From: Demequina gelatinilytica
Lineage (GTDB): Bacteria; Actinomycetota; Actinomycetes; Actinomycetales; Demequinaceae
Assembly: GCF_000971115.1 (NCBI RefSeq)
Contig: NZ_BBLV01000004.1
Coordinates: 62,001-126,000, forward strand
DNA length: 64,000 nt
Direction of reading: 5' to 3'
Part shown: piece after piece, positions 7,973 through 17,307 of the stretch
Numbering within the stretch: position 1 is the stretch's first letter
Layout: each line of letters starts with the position of its first letter
The notes under the pieces: model-generated
Told to the model about the DNA's origin: nothing
Seen by the model: the letters and a program-made list of their open reading frames with translations, nothing else
The model's database searches: none
Program-made: the position numbers and the translations under genes

Positions 7973-9337
7973 TCACGAGCCGATCCGGAGCAGCTTGAGG
8001 TTGACGAACTCGTGCGCGCCGACCGCGCCCCCGATCCGCCCCGACCCCGAGTCCTTGACTCCGCCGAACGGGACGCCCGGACCGCCGCCCATATCCGCGT
8101 TGATCGCGACCATGCCAGCCTCGAGCAGGTCCGCGACCCGCTCGCCCTGCGCGGCGTCCGTGGTGAAGACCCGTGCCCCGAGCCCGTACGGGGTGTCGTT
8201 GGCCAGCGCGACCGCGGCCGCTTCATCGGCAACGCGATGCACCACCGCGACCGGCCCGAAGAGCTCCTCCTCGTAGGCATCCGTGCCGGGCGCGACGTCG
8301 ACCAGCACCGTCGGCTCGAAGAAGGACCCGTCGCGGGTGCCGCCGCACAGCACCCGCGCGCCTTGTTCGACGGCGCGGTCGACCTGCGCCTCCAACCGCT
8401 CCGCCGCGACCAGGGAGGACAGCCCGCACACCTCGACGCCCTCCGCGTCGGGTGGCCCGGTGACGCAGCCGCTCATCCTGCTCACGAACGCCTCGATGAA
8501 CTCGTCGTACAGGTCGTCCATCACGATGAACCTCTTGGCCGCGCAGCACACCTGGCCGGAGTTGAACGACCGCATCCAGAATGCCGACTCAGCGACGGCG
8601 TCCATGTTGTCCGTCGACAGCAGGACGAACGGGTCCGAGCCACCCAGCTCGAGGGACACGCGGGTGAGATGTCGGCCGGCGGTCTCCGCGACGGACCTGC
8701 CCGCGCGCGGCGAGCCGGTGATCGACACCCCGACCACCCGCCTGTCCGCGATCACGGCCGGGATCTGGTCGACCTCCGCGTACAGCGTGGTGCAGGCACC
8801 ATCGGGCAGACCGGCACTGCGCAGGAGCCTCTCCACGGCGGCGGCCGACTCGGGACATTGGGGCGCGGGCTTGACCATGACCGTGTTCCCGACGGCGATG
8901 TTGGGGGCGACGATCCGGGCGATGTTCATGATCGGGAAGTTCCACGGGACGATCACGAGCACCGCGCCGAGCGGCGCGGGGCGGAGCACCTCGCGCAGGC
9001 CCGGCTCCGAGTACAGCGGGATGTCGGCCGTGAGCATCTCGACGTTCTCGGCAGCCCACGCGAAGAAGTCGGCGGATGCGTCGATCTCCCAGCCTGCCTC
9101 GTTGCGGCTCTTCCCCATCTCCCGGACGATGATGTCGGCGAGCTCCGCGCGTCGCTCGCGCAGCAGCTCCGCCGCACGCGCGAGAGGAACCGCCCGTTCA
9201 CCGGGCGATGCGCCACGCGACCAGTCCCGGAACGCGCGATCCGCGCCGTCGACCACTGCGGCGACCTGGTCCGCCGTCATCGTCGGATACTCCGCCAGCC
9301 GGGTCCCCGCGACCGGGTCCACCACTGTGAAGGCCAT
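7973..9337 (-). CDS. NAD(P)-dependent succinate-semialdehyde-type aldehyde dehydrogenase
   Basis: 454-residue aldehyde dehydrogenase. The general base is Glu230 in SLELGGSDPF, the nucleophile Cys264 in NSGQVCCAAKR, and IVPWNFP (129-135) begins the cofactor-binding part. The length and the N-terminal VDPVAGTRLAEYPTM resemble short GabD/Sad-type succinate-semialdehyde dehydrogenases. ATG 9337 is preceded by GGGGGAG. It would oxidise the semialdehyde made by the neighbouring aminotransferase, giving succinate from a GABA-like substrate; the substrate is inferred from family and context. Transcribed alone; a TAGGGT -10 candidate lies at 9391-9396. Confidence 0.88.
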   Translation of the reverse strand: MAFTVVDPVAGTRLAEYPTMTADQVAAVVDGADRAFRDWSRGASPGERAVPLARAAELLRERRAELADIIVREMGKSRNEAGWEIDASADFFAWAAENVEMLTADIPLYSEPGLREVLRPAPLGAVLVIVPWNFPIMNIARIVAPNIAVGNTVMVKPAPQCPESAAAVERLLRSAGLPDGACTTLYAEVDQIPAVIADRRVVGVSITGSPRAGRSVAETAGRHLTRVSLELGGSDPFVLLSTDNMDAVAESAFWMRSFNSGQVCCAAKRFIVMDDLYDEFIEAFVSRMSGCVTGPPDAEGVEVCGLSSLVAAERLEAQVDRAVEQGARVLCGGTRDGSFFEPTVLVDVAPGTDAYEEELFGPVAVVHRVADEAAAVALANDTPYGLGARVFTTDAAQGERVADLLEAGMVAINADMGGGPGVPFGGVKDSGSGRIGGAVGAHEFVNLKLLRIGS

Positions 9338-9447
9338 CGTCGGCTCCCCCCGTCGGGCGCCGCCCCGTCACGGCCGCGCGCGATCGTCCCACCCTAGGCA
9401 CACCCTCCCCGCGTCGCGCAAGGGCGTGCAGACCGCACGGGCGCCCG

Positions 9448-10269
9448 CTACATCACGTTGATGCCGCGCAGCGCGAACTGCTCCTTGACCCGCTCGATGA
9501 GCTCCTTGTCCGGCGGCTGCGTGTCCGCGAGCAGGTAGGGCTCGCCGGAGAGCTCCCACTTGTCGCGCCCCAGCTGGTGGAACGGCAGCACCTCGAGGCG
9601 CTCGACGCCGTCGAGCGTGGTGACGAAGTCCGCGATCGCGTCGACGTTCTCGGGAGCGTCGGTCAGCCCGGGGACCAGCACGAACCTGATCCACATCTTC
9701 TTGCCCAGGCGCGACAGGCGCTCCGCGAAGTCGAGCGTGGGCTGGAGCGGACGTCCGGTGACGCGCTTGTAGGTCTCGGGCAGACCCGACTTGATGTCGA
9801 GCAGCACCAGGTCGACGTAGTTGAGGTCGTCGTCGGTGAGGCGAGCGCCCAGCAGGCCCGCCGTGTCGAGCGCCGTGTCGATGTCGAGGTCCTTGCAGCG
9901 GCGGAAGATGTTCATCACGAACTTCGACTGCAGCAGCGGCTCGCCGCCGGAGATGGTGAGCCCTCCCCCGGTGACCTTCATGATCCGGGCGTAGCGGGTG
10001 ACGCGCTCCATCACCTCGTCCACGGTGTGGCGCTTGCCGTCGCGCATGCGCCACGTGTCCGGGTTCTGGCAGAACTGGCAGCGCATGCCGCAGCCGGCCA
10101 GGAAGAGCGTCATGCGGGTGCCGGGGCCGTCGGCGCCGGTGACCAGGTCCCACGAGTGGACCGAGCCCTCCTGGTGGTCGCGGATCAGCTCGGCCGCGGC
10201 CATCTCCTCGTCCGCGACCTCCATCGGGGGCTCGGCGAGCAGCGGCACGGGTACGGCGTTGTCGGACAT
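9448..10269 (-). CDS. pflA: Pyruvate formate-lyase activating enzyme (radical SAM)
   Basis: 273-residue radical SAM enzyme that installs the glycyl radical on pyruvate formate-lyase under anaerobic conditions. The CX3CX2C cluster motif is seen at Cys60, Cys64 and Cys67 (LAGCGMRCQFCQNP), followed by GGGLTISGGEPLLQ, the SAM-binding GGE region. There is a short non-conserved 35-residue N-terminal extension. ATG 10269 has an excellent AGGAGG site at 5-nt spacing. It lies downstream of pflB on the same strand with a hairpin between the two, so pflB is probably transcribed in excess of pflA. Confidence 0.96.
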   Translation of the reverse strand: MSDNAVPVPLLAEPPMEVADEEMAAAELIRDHQEGSVHSWDLVTGADGPGTRMTLFLAGCGMRCQFCQNPDTWRMRDGKRHTVDEVMERVTRYARIMKVTGGGLTISGGEPLLQSKFVMNIFRRCKDLDIDTALDTAGLLGARLTDDDLNYVDLVLLDIKSGLPETYKRVTGRPLQPTLDFAERLSRLGKKMWIRFVLVPGLTDAPENVDAIADFVTTLDGVERLEVLPFHQLGRDKWELSGEPYLLADTQPPDKELIERVKEQFALRGINVM

Positions 10270-10311
10270 GGGGACCTCCTGGTACCGAGCATAGGAGCGC
10301 GGGAGAAAGGA

Positions 10312-10345
10312 GCGGCGCCCCGCCCCGGGAGGGGCGAGGCGCCGC
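10312..10345 (-). terminator. Hairpin between pflB and pflA (attenuator or terminator)
   Basis: GCGGCGCC with GCCCC, a GGGA loop, then GGGGC and GGCGCCGC form an interrupted 13-bp stem. On the minus strand it is followed by CCTTTCTCCC, a weak U-rich tail. It lies about 25 nt after the pflB stop, in a 101-bp gap before pflA. Confidence 0.65.
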
Positions 10346-10370
10346 TGGGTGTCCAGTCTGTGGAGAGGGG

Positions 10371-12653
10371 CTACAGCCCGGCGTGGAAGGTGCGGGAGAG
10401 CACGTCGAGCTGCTGCTCACGGGTCAGACGGACAAAGTTCACGGCGTATCCGGAGACGCGGATCGTGAGCTGGGGGTAGTTCTCGGGGTGCTCCATGGCG
10501 TCCTCGAGGACCTCGCGGTTGAGGACGTTCACGTTGACGTGGAAGCCCTGCGACACGTTGTACGCGTCGAGGATGCCCACCAGGTTCTTGACCTGGTCGT
10601 CGCGGTTGCGGCCCAGGCCCGAGGGCACGATGGACGTGGTCAGCGAGATGCCGTCCTGCGCGTCCGAGTAGGGCAGCTTCGCCACGGAGAGGGCCGAGGC
10701 CATCACGCCGTGCACGTCGCGGCCGTTCATCGGGTTGGCGCCGGGCGCGAAGGGCTCGCCGGTACGGCGGCCGTCCGGGGTGTTGCCCGTGTGCTTGCCG
10801 TAGACCACGTTCGAGGTGATCGTCAGGACCGACTGCGTGTGCTGCGCGTTGCGGTAGGTCGGCTGCTTGCGGATCTTCTCCATGAAGCGGCCCACCAGGT
10901 CCACCGCGATGTCGTCGGCACGGTCGTCGTCGTTGCCGTAGGTCGGGTACTCGCCCTCGACCTCGTAGTCGACCGCGAGGCCGGACTCGTCACGGACGGG
11001 ACGGACCTTGCCGTACTTGATCGCGGAGAGCGAGTCGGTCGCGACCGACAGGCCGGCGATGCCGCACGCCATGGTGCGCAGGATGGTGCGGTCGTGCAGC
11101 GCCATCTCGATGCGCTCGTACGCGTACTTGTCGTGCATGTAGTGGATGCAGTTGAGCGCGTCCACGTAGGTCTCGGCGAGCCAGTCGAGCAGCTTGTCGT
11201 AGGCCTCCATCACCTGGTCGAAGTCGAGGACCTCGTCCGTGAGCGGGGCGGAGACGGGAGCGATCTGCTTGCCCGAGATCTCGTCACGGCCGCCGTTGAT
11301 CGCGTACAGGAGCGACTTGGCGAGGTTGACGCGGGCACCGAAGAACTGCATCTGCTTGCCCACGGCCATGGCGGACACGCAGCACGCGATCGCGGTGTCG
11401 TCGCCGTAGCAGGGGCGGATGAGCTCGTCGGACTCGTACTGGATGGCCGACGTGTCGATCGACACCTTGGCGCAGTAGTCCTTGAAGCCCTGCGGGAGCT
11501 TGTCCGACCAGAACACCGTCAGGTTCGGCTCGGGGGCCGGGCCGAGGTTGTACAGCGTCTGCAGGTAGCGGAACGACGTACGGGTCACCAGCGGGCGGCC
11601 GTCCTCACCCATGCCGCCGATGGTCTCGGTGACCCACGTCGGGTCGCCGGAGAACAGGGCGTCGTACTCGGGGGTGCGCAGGAAGCGGACGATGCGCAGC
11701 TTGATGACGAAGTCGTCGATGATCTCCTGCGCGGACTCCTCGGTGAGGACGCCGGCGGCGATGTCGCGCTCGATGAACACGTCGATGAAGGTCGAGGTGC
11801 GGCCCAGCGACATGGCGGCGCCGTTCTGCTCCTTCACCGCGGCGAGGTACGCGAAGTACAGCCACTGGACGGCCTCGCGGGCGTTCTGGGCCGGGCCCGA
11901 GATGTCGTAGCCGTACTTGGCCGCCATCTGCTTGAGCTCGTTGAGCGCCTTGATCTGCTCGGAGTTCTCCTCGCGGTCACGGATGACGTCCTCGGTCGAG
12001 CGCTCCATGTCGAGCTCGATGCGCTCGAGCTTCTTGCCCTGGATGAGGGCGTCGACGCCGTAGAGGGCCACGCGGCGGTAGTCGCCGATGATGCGGCCGC
12101 GGCCGTAGGCGTCGGGCAGGCCGGTGACGATGTGCGAGGAACGGGCCGCGCGGACGTTCGGGGGGTACGCGTCGAAGACGCCGTCGTTGTGGGTCTTGCG
12201 GTACTTGGTGAAGGTCTCCTCGAGCTCCGGCTTCACGGGGTAGCCGTAGGTTTCGAGCTCCTTCACCACCATGCGCCAGCCGCCGAACGGCATGATCGCG
12301 CGCTTGAGGGGGGCATCGGTCTGGAGGCCGACGATGACCTCGTTGTCCTTGTCGATGTAGCCCGCGTCGTGCGCGGTGATCGAGGCCGGGGTCTCCCAGT
12401 CGACGTCGTAGACGCCCTTCTCGCGCTCCTCCGGGAACATCGCGGAGAGCTTGTCCCACACGCCGGTGGTGCGGGCCGTCGGGCCGGCGAGGAAGCTGTC
12501 GTCGCCCTCGTAGGGGGTGTAGTTCAGCTGGATGAAGTCACGGACGTCGATGCCATCGCACCAGGCGCCGGAGGTGAAGCCACGCCACGCGTGGGCGCGG
12601 GGGTCGCCCGCGTCGTCCTGGATCGTGTCGTTGTTGACGGCTTCAGTGGTCAT
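10371..12653 (-). CDS. pflB: Formate C-acetyltransferase (pyruvate formate-lyase)
   Basis: 760-residue glycyl-radical enzyme converting pyruvate and CoA to acetyl-CoA and formate. The catalytic pair is Cys424-Cys425 ([16 protein letters not shown]) and the radical glycine is near residue 735 in [12 protein letters not shown], 25 residues from the C-terminus, as in full-length PflB. The length is normal. The ATG at 12653 is preceded by GAGAGGGAG at a rather long distance. The adjacent activase completes the system. The enzyme implies mixed-acid fermentation in a facultative or microaerobic organism. No convincing Rex or FNR site was found in the 155 bp upstream. Confidence 0.98.
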   Translation of the reverse strand: MTTEAVNNDTIQDDAGDPRAHAWRGFTSGAWCDGIDVRDFIQLNYTPYEGDDSFLAGPTARTTGVWDKLSAMFPEEREKGVYDVDWETPASITAHDAGYIDKDNEVIVGLQTDAPLKRAIMPFGGWRMVVKELETYGYPVKPELEETFTKYRKTHNDGVFDAYPPNVRAARSSHIVTGLPDAYGRGRIIGDYRRVALYGVDALIQGKKLERIELDMERSTEDVIRDREENSEQIKALNELKQMAAKYGYDISGPAQNAREAVQWLYFAYLAAVKEQNGAAMSLGRTSTFIDVFIERDIAAGVLTEESAQEIIDDFVIKLRIVRFLRTPEYDALFSGDPTWVTETIGGMGEDGRPLVTRTSFRYLQTLYNLGPAPEPNLTVFWSDKLPQGFKDYCAKVSIDTSAIQYESDELIRPCYGDDTAIACCVSAMAVGKQMQFFGARVNLAKSLLYAINGGRDEISGKQIAPVSAPLTDEVLDFDQVMEAYDKLLDWLAETYVDALNCIHYMHDKYAYERIEMALHDRTILRTMACGIAGLSVATDSLSAIKYGKVRPVRDESGLAVDYEVEGEYPTYGNDDDRADDIAVDLVGRFMEKIRKQPTYRNAQHTQSVLTITSNVVYGKHTGNTPDGRRTGEPFAPGANPMNGRDVHGVMASALSVAKLPYSDAQDGISLTTSIVPSGLGRNRDDQVKNLVGILDAYNVSQGFHVNVNVLNREVLEDAMEHPENYPQLTIRVSGYAVNFVRLTREQQLDVLSRTFHAGL

Positions 12654-12808
12654 AGCGGGGTACTCCCTCTCCCTGAGGTGAACGCCCTTGTGGGGCCTAT
12701 GGATGAGCTCCGCTGCCGTCTCCCGGCGGCCGGCGGGCCATGTGTTTCACGGTATGCCCGGATGGCTGCGGGTGCTTGGGACCAAGTGCCCCGGGCCGTT
12801 CGGCCTGA

Positions 12809-13231
12809 TCAGGGCAGGGCGCGTGCGGAGGCCGTCGCGGTGAGGTCCGCGCGCCCCGGAAGCCAGCTCGCACCGAACAGCACCGGCACCCTCAGCGCGA
12901 GCGTCACCTCTGCCGTGAACCCATCGGGGGACGATGCGTCCACCAGCACCGCGGCTTCGAGCCCGTCGCGCCCAGCGGAGTCCGCGAGCTGCGCCGCGGC
13001 GGCTCCACGCAGCAGATCCGGGTCGAGCACCACCTCGCCGGTGCGGAGATAGCGGTCGAGGTCGACGCTGTCGGCGGCGGCGAGCGCGACCTCGTCGGCG
13101 GCGTGCGCGAGGCGCGAACGCTGCAGCTGCACCTGGGTCACCGCCATCACCGTGACGAGCGCCGCCAGCAGCACGGCGAGGAGCCCGATCGTGAGGACGC
13201 TCACCGAGCCCGCATCGTCCCGCGCCCTCAC
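12809..13231 (-). CDS. TadE-like pilus-assembly membrane protein (last gene of tad operon)
   Basis: 140-residue protein with one N-terminal transmembrane segment (SVSVLTIGLLAVLLAALVTVMA) and an extracellular remainder, resembling the TadE-like proteins of the actinobacterial secretion/helicase neighbourhood. The GTG start at 13231 overlaps the stop of the previous gene by 4 bases (GTGA). It is probably a minor pseudopilin anchored at the membrane surface. The stop lies 155 bp before the pflB start. The family is recognised from hydrophobic pattern, length and context rather than from a signature residue. Confidence 0.7.
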   Translation of the reverse strand: MRARDDAGSVSVLTIGLLAVLLAALVTVMAVTQVQLQRSRLAHAADEVALAAADSVDLDRYLRTGEVVLDPDLLRGAAAAQLADSAGRDGLEAAVLVDASSPDGFTAEVTLALRVPVLFGASWLPGRADLTATASARALP

Positions 13232-13692
13232 GGCGCGTACCCGTCGACGGGGCTCGACGCGACCGCGTCGACGGTGAGGGTCGCGGGCACCATCGACCGC
13301 ACGAACGACGGCACGCCCGGCAGCGGCACCTCGACTGCGGCGCGCGCGGAGACGCGCGTGCCCGGCGCAAGGCACGCGCCGTCGCACGTGAGCACCACGT
13401 CGAGGCTCGGGCCCCACCCGAAGTCCTCGGCCACCAAGGCGGCGGCCAGGCGTCCGTCCTCGCGAGCGCGGGCGAGCGCATCGGCGTCGCTCGACCCGTC
13501 CGCGAGCGCCTCGAGACCCGAGACCACGGCCGCACGGGACGCGGCCGATGCTGCGGCCTCTGCGGCATAGGCCGCGGACTGGACCCGCGTCACCATGACC
13601 ACCAGCGCGAGGAGCGGCACCAGCAGCACGAGCGTAAGCGCCACGAACTCGATGCTCGCGGAGCCGCCGTCCGCTCGGGGCTCACGGCGCAT
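13228..13692 (-). CDS. TadE-like pseudopilin
   Basis: 154-residue protein. The N-terminal GGSASIEFVALTLVLLVPLLALVVMV has the Glu at position +5 of a type IV-like prepilin segment, as in TadE. The rest is a small extracytoplasmic domain with two cysteines (VLTCDGACLAPGT) that could form a disulfide. ATG 13692 is chosen because GGAGG stands 6 nt upstream; the GTG two codons earlier directly abuts that site. It overlaps both neighbours in the tad operon. A likely role is pilus initiation or anchoring. Confidence 0.8.
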   Translation of the reverse strand: MRREPRADGGSASIEFVALTLVLLVPLLALVVMVTRVQSAAYAAEAAASAASRAAVVSGLEALADGSSDADALARAREDGRLAAALVAEDFGWGPSLDVVLTCDGACLAPGTRVSARAAVEVPLPGVPSFVRSMVPATLTVDAVASSPVDGYAP

Positions 13693-14068
13693 CGTCACCC
13701 TCCACGAGCGCCCGGCCGTCCGCCTCGATCAGGCCCCCGGCCCAGAAGGACAGCGCGGGAGCCTGCCCCGTCAGCGTGACGCGCACCGTGTCGCGACCGC
13801 CGACCGCGACGTGCGCGACATCGACCTCGACGTCCCTTCCGAGCGACGATGCGGCGCACCCGAGGGCGCGATCTGCACCAGCATCGTCCCCGAGGCGTGC
13901 CACGGCGGCCGTGCGCGCGCCCTCCGCGGCGCACGCCGTGAAGGTGCTGCGGACGTGCGCCGCGAGCACGATCTGCAGCACCACCAATCCGACCGCGACC
14001 ACGAGCGCGGCCACGAGCACGAACTCGACCACCGCGCTGCCGTGGTCAGGGCCCGGTGACCGACTCAA
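13682..14068 (-). CDS. TadE-family pseudopilin
   Basis: 128-residue protein with the TadE hallmark DHGSAVVEFVLVAALVVAVGLVVLQIVLA: a short basic/polar leader, Glu near the start of the hydrophobic helix, then a small exported domain with two cysteines. The start is uncertain. A TTG at 14068 gives an 8-residue leader and overlaps the previous gene by 23 bp; an internal GTG would remove the leader and is less likely. No ribosome site is obvious, so translation is probably coupled to the upstream pilin-like gene. It overlaps the next gene by 11 bp. Confidence 0.75.
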   Translation of the reverse strand: MSRSPGPDHGSAVVEFVLVAALVVAVGLVVLQIVLAAHVRSTFTACAAEGARTAAVARLGDDAGADRALGCAASSLGRDVEVDVAHVAVGGRDTVRVTLTGQAPALSFWAGGLIEADGRALVEGDDAP

Positions 14069-14210
14069 GAGCCGAGTTGAACAGGTCGCCGAGCGCGGGC
14101 CCCGCGAGCGCCCAGATGGTGGCCACCAAACCTGCCGTCATGAGCGTCACCAGCACCCAGCCCGGCACGTCCCCGCGGTCGTCGCGGAGCGCCTCCGTGA
14201 TCCTCGTCAT
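14046..14210 (-). CDS. Small Flp-pilin-like membrane protein
   Basis: 54-residue protein: a charged N-terminus (MTRITEALRDDRGDV), one hydrophobic helix (PGWVLVTLMTAGLVATIWALAG) and a short polar tail. It lies where Flp pilins stand in actinobacterial tad operons, between tadC and tadE. The hydrophobic helix lacks the canonical Glu5 of Flp pilins, so it may be an accessory rather than the major pilin. ATG 14210 is favoured by GAGGGGGA 4 nt upstream over an earlier in-frame start. Function is inferred from size and position. Confidence 0.65.
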   Translation of the reverse strand: MTRITEALRDDRGDVPGWVLVTLMTAGLVATIWALAGPALGDLFNSALESVTGP

Positions 14211-14235
14211 GAGTTCCCCCTCGTTCCTCTTCGTG

Positions 14236-15123
14236 TCATCCACCCAGCCGCAGCGCCACCAGCCCCGGGTACAGCGCGAACAGCACCGTGACCGGCAGGA
14301 TCAGCAACACCACCGGCACGAGCATCGCGATCTCGCGCCGCCCTCCCTCGGCGAGCAGGGCCTGCCGCTCGCGATCGCGGACATCCGCCGCCTGCGCGTG
14401 CAGCACCTCGGCGAGCGGGCTGCCGCGCTCCATCGCCGTCACCAGCGCATCGCAGAACGATGCGAGCGCCGGCTCCCCCGCACGCGCACCCATGCGGTCG
14501 AGCGCATCCGTCGCGGTGCGGCCGGATCGCACCTCCGCGAGCGCCGCCGCAAGCTCCTCCGCGAGCGGGCCCGACGAGGTGCGCGACACACGATCGAGCG
14601 CCCCGGGCACCGACTCCCCCGCGACGACCGCGAGCGCGAGCATGTCGGCTGTCGGTGGCAGGTCCGCGCGGATCCGGGCGGCGCGCGCACGCGCGCGGTG
14701 GGTGAGCAGCAGGTCGGGCGCCACGGCGCCCGCAGCCGCACAGGCCCCGGCAAGGAGGAGCGCCGGCACCGGCCCCGTACCGCGGGCACTCGCGAGACCC
14801 AGCCCGAGCAGGAGCCCTGCGGCGAGCCCCGCCACGGCCGTTGCGGCGACGCGGACACGATGCCCGGTGGGGGTGGTCGCGGCACCCGCGCGGGCGAGCC
14901 GCTGCTCGAGCTCCGCGGTGGGCGCACCCCAGCGCTCGACCACGCGAAGCGCATCGCCGAGGAGGGGCGCCGCGAACCGGCCCGCTCCTCCGCGGGCGCG
15001 CGCGGCGCGGCCTCCCACCAGGCGCGGCGCGATCCGCCGCTCGAGCGAGAAGCGACGGGCGTGCGCCCACGACCACACGAGCGCGAGGCCCGCCGCGAGC
15101 GCGAGCGCCGTCGCCGCGATCAC
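14236..15123 (-). CDS. tadC: TadC-like type II/IV secretion inner-membrane protein
   Basis: 295-residue polytopic GspF-domain protein. The cytoplasmic part ADLPPTADMLALAVVAGESVPGALDRVSRTSSGPLAEELAAALAEVRSG is the GspF/TadC helical bundle, and pairs of hydrophobic helices flank it, ending in PVVLLILPVTVLFALYPGLVAL. The GTG at 15123 overlaps the TadB stop (GTGA). It is expected to form, with TadB, the inner-membrane platform on which the CpaF ATPase drives pilus assembly. Confidence 0.85.
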   Translation of the reverse strand: MIAATALALAAGLALVWSWAHARRFSLERRIAPRLVGGRAARARGGAGRFAAPLLGDALRVVERWGAPTAELEQRLARAGAATTPTGHRVRVAATAVAGLAAGLLLGLGLASARGTGPVPALLLAGACAAAGAVAPDLLLTHRARARAARIRADLPPTADMLALAVVAGESVPGALDRVSRTSSGPLAEELAAALAEVRSGRTATDALDRMGARAGEPALASFCDALVTAMERGSPLAEVLHAQAADVRDRERQALLAEGGRREIAMLVPVVLLILPVTVLFALYPGLVALRLGG

Positions 15124-15977
15124 CGCAGCACCCGCCTGTCGCTGGGCAGGCGCCCGAGCACCCGCATGAGCCGGTACGCACCGGCACACGCGGCCGCGCC
15201 TGCGACCAGGACCATGGCGCCCTGCGCGGAGTCGAAGGCGGCGAGACCGTCGGGCCGCGTCGCGAGAAGCGCAAGCAGGAGCCACGGCGCGGCGACGGCG
15301 AGCCTCGCGGCGCTCACCGTCCACCCCTGCCGAGCCTCGAGCTCGCCACGGATCCGCGCATCGTCCCGGAGGAACTGGCCGAGCGAGCGCAGCACGGCAC
15401 CCACCTCGGTACCACCGACATCGCGTGCAAGGCGCACCGCCTCGACGATGCGATCGGCGACGGGGTCGGCGAGCGAGGCCTTGAGGCTGTCGAGGCTCGC
15501 GGAGAAGGCGCCGGTCGCGCGGTGCTCCTCGGCGAAGGCGGAGAAGGCGGGGCGGAGCGGCTCGGGACCGCGATCAGCGAGCGACGCGAGCGCCTCGGGC
15601 AACGCGAGGCCCGCCCGGATGCCGGAGAGGAGGATGTCGACCGCCTCGGGCCATGACCGGCGAAGGCGCGCTCGCCGGGCGCGGGCGCGGCTCGAGACGA
15701 AGGCGACGGGTGCGTAGGCGGCCGCGAACCCGCCGATCACGCCGACGACCGCGGACCCCGTTCCCGTCCACGCGATCAGCGACGCAGCCAGCCCGATCCC
15801 GAGCGAGGACGCCGCGAAGGCGCCCAGCCTCACCCCCGGCAGCCCCGCCTGGACCAGCAGGTCCTCGAACGCCTCGCGACGTGGCCGGGCCCGCGGCGCA
15901 CGTGGCGGCTCCTCCCACCACGACCACCACACGAGCAACAGCCCCAGACCGAGCAGCAGCCCCAGGACGGCATCCAT
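15120..15977 (-). CDS. tadB: TadB-like type II/IV secretion inner-membrane protein
   Basis: 285-residue GspF-domain protein: an N-terminal hydrophobic helix (MDAVLGLLLGLGLLLVWW), two central helices (near 60-105), the soluble domain SWPEAVDILLSGIRAGLALPEALASLADRGPEPL, and C-terminal helices. ATG 15977 lies 3 bases past the cpaF stop, and the gene overlaps tadC by 4 bases, so translation is tightly coupled. Partner of TadC in the pilus assembly platform. Confidence 0.87.
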   Translation of the reverse strand: MDAVLGLLLGLGLLLVWWSWWEEPPRAPRARPRREAFEDLLVQAGLPGVRLGAFAASSLGIGLAASLIAWTGTGSAVVGVIGGFAAAYAPVAFVSSRARARRARLRRSWPEAVDILLSGIRAGLALPEALASLADRGPEPLRPAFSAFAEEHRATGAFSASLDSLKASLADPVADRIVEAVRLARDVGGTEVGAVLRSLGQFLRDDARIRGELEARQGWTVSAARLAVAAPWLLLALLATRPDGLAAFDSAQGAMVLVAGAAACAGAYRLMRVLGRLPSDRRVLR

Positions 15978-15978
15978 G

Positions 15979-17205
15979 TCAGGCCGCCAGAAGCTCGTGC
16001 AGCGGGGCACCGACGCGCGCGAAGCGGTCCGCATGCGGCGGGAAGCCGGTGCCGCGGGCGAGTCCGCCGCCACGCGAGGCGAAGATCTCGGACGTCTCGA
16101 TCACGCCCGACTCGACGCGGCCCGTCACGGCGACGATCTCGCGTACGCGGCGGCGGCCGTCCGCGTCGAGACCCAGATGGACCACCAGGTCGATCGCGGC
16201 GGCCACCGCGGGCACCACGAAGCGGTCGGACACGTTGTCGCCGGCAAGCAGAGGAAGGGTGCACATCTTCGCGAGGGCATCGCGTGCGGAGTTGGCATGC
16301 ACGGTCGACAGGCCTGGCAATCCGGCGTTGAGAGCGATGAGCAGGTCGAGCGCCTCGGACTCCCGCACCTCCCCGACCACGATGCGGTCGGGCCGCATCC
16401 GCAGCGCCTCCTTCACCAGCCGGCGGAGCGTGATCTCGCCGGTGCCCTCGAGCGACGGCTGACGGCACTGCAGGGCCACCACGTCACGCAGCGGCAACGA
16501 GAGCTCGAAGACCTCCTCGCACGTGATGACGCGCTCGCGCGCGGGAATCGCTCCTGCGAGCGCTCCAAGCGTGGTGGTCTTGCCGGCCTGGGTGCCGCCC
16601 GAGACCAGCACGGTGAGACCCGCCCGCACGGCAGCCGCGAGGAACCGTGCGGCGGGCGGGGTCAGGGTCCCAAGCGCGACCAGGTCGTCGACGTCCGAGG
16701 CGCGCGCGATGTACTTGCGGATGTTGACGGCCCAGTGGCGCCGGGTGACGTCGGGGATCGCGACATGGAGCCGCTCCCCTCCTGGAAGCGCCGCGTCCAC
16801 GAACGGCGAGCTGAGGTCGAGGCGCCTGCCCGCGAGCGCGAGCATGCGTTCGACGAGCGCACGGACCTCCTCCGCTGAGAGGAGCACGCTGGTGAGCTCG
16901 CTCACCCCGCCGCGGGCGACGTAGACCTCGTGGGGCGAGTTGATCCAGACCTCCTCGACCGTGGGGTCATCGAGGAGCGGCTGCAGCGGACCGAGGCCCG
17001 CGACGGCATCGGTCACGGCGCGCGCGAGCGTCGAGCGGTCGGGCACGGGCGCGCGTCCGCCGAGCAGCGCGCGCTCGTCCCACGCGTCGATCGCCTGGGC
17101 GACGAGCGCCTCCACCGCGCGCGGGTCACGGGCCGGGTCGACCCCGGTGGCTCGGATGCGCGCGCGGACCTCGTCCTCGATGTGCGCGTGCGCCTCGCCC
17201 CCCAT
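15979..17205 (-). CDS. cpaF: CpaF/TadA secretion ATPase
   Basis: 408-residue hexameric ATPase powering Tad pilus biogenesis. An N-terminal helical domain (1-120) precedes the RecA-like core: Walker A SGGTQAGKTTT (around residue 210), the Asp box ITCEEVFELSL, Walker B with the catalytic Glu in RPDRIVVGEVRESEALDLL, and the His box GLSTVHANS. The first gene of the operon; ATG 17205 has a -10 box at 7 nt and no ribosome site, so it is probably leaderless. No tadZ/cpaE and no prepilin peptidase are present in the window. Confidence 0.94.
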   Translation of the reverse strand: MGGEAHAHIEDEVRARIRATGVDPARDPRAVEALVAQAIDAWDERALLGGRAPVPDRSTLARAVTDAVAGLGPLQPLLDDPTVEEVWINSPHEVYVARGGVSELTSVLLSAEEVRALVERMLALAGRRLDLSSPFVDAALPGGERLHVAIPDVTRRHWAVNIRKYIARASDVDDLVALGTLTPPAARFLAAAVRAGLTVLVSGGTQAGKTTTLGALAGAIPARERVITCEEVFELSLPLRDVVALQCRQPSLEGTGEITLRRLVKEALRMRPDRIVVGEVRESEALDLLIALNAGLPGLSTVHANSARDALAKMCTLPLLAGDNVSDRFVVPAVAAAIDLVVHLGLDADGRRRVREIVAVTGRVESGVIETSEIFASRGGGLARGTGFPPHADRFARVGAPLHELLAA

Positions 17206-17212
17206 GGCGGCG

Positions 17213-17242
17213 ACGCTATCCCTATCCGGACATTTGGGACAA
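17213..17242 (-). promoter_or_regulatory. Promoter of the tad operon
   Basis: On the minus strand, TTGTCC, an 18-nt spacer and TAGCGT stand 7 nt before the cpaF ATG. A leaderless transcript is predicted. Confidence 0.55.
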
Positions 17243-17307
17243 GGGGTGTGGAGAACAAAGGTGCTGGCAGGATGCCCTGCGACCGATCGCCGCGGGCCGT
17301 TCTCCCC

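Noticed and set aside
12654-12808. Rex or FNR operator before pflB
   Set aside because: Partial matches such as GTGTTTCACG lack the second half-site; nothing convincing for anaerobic control was seen.
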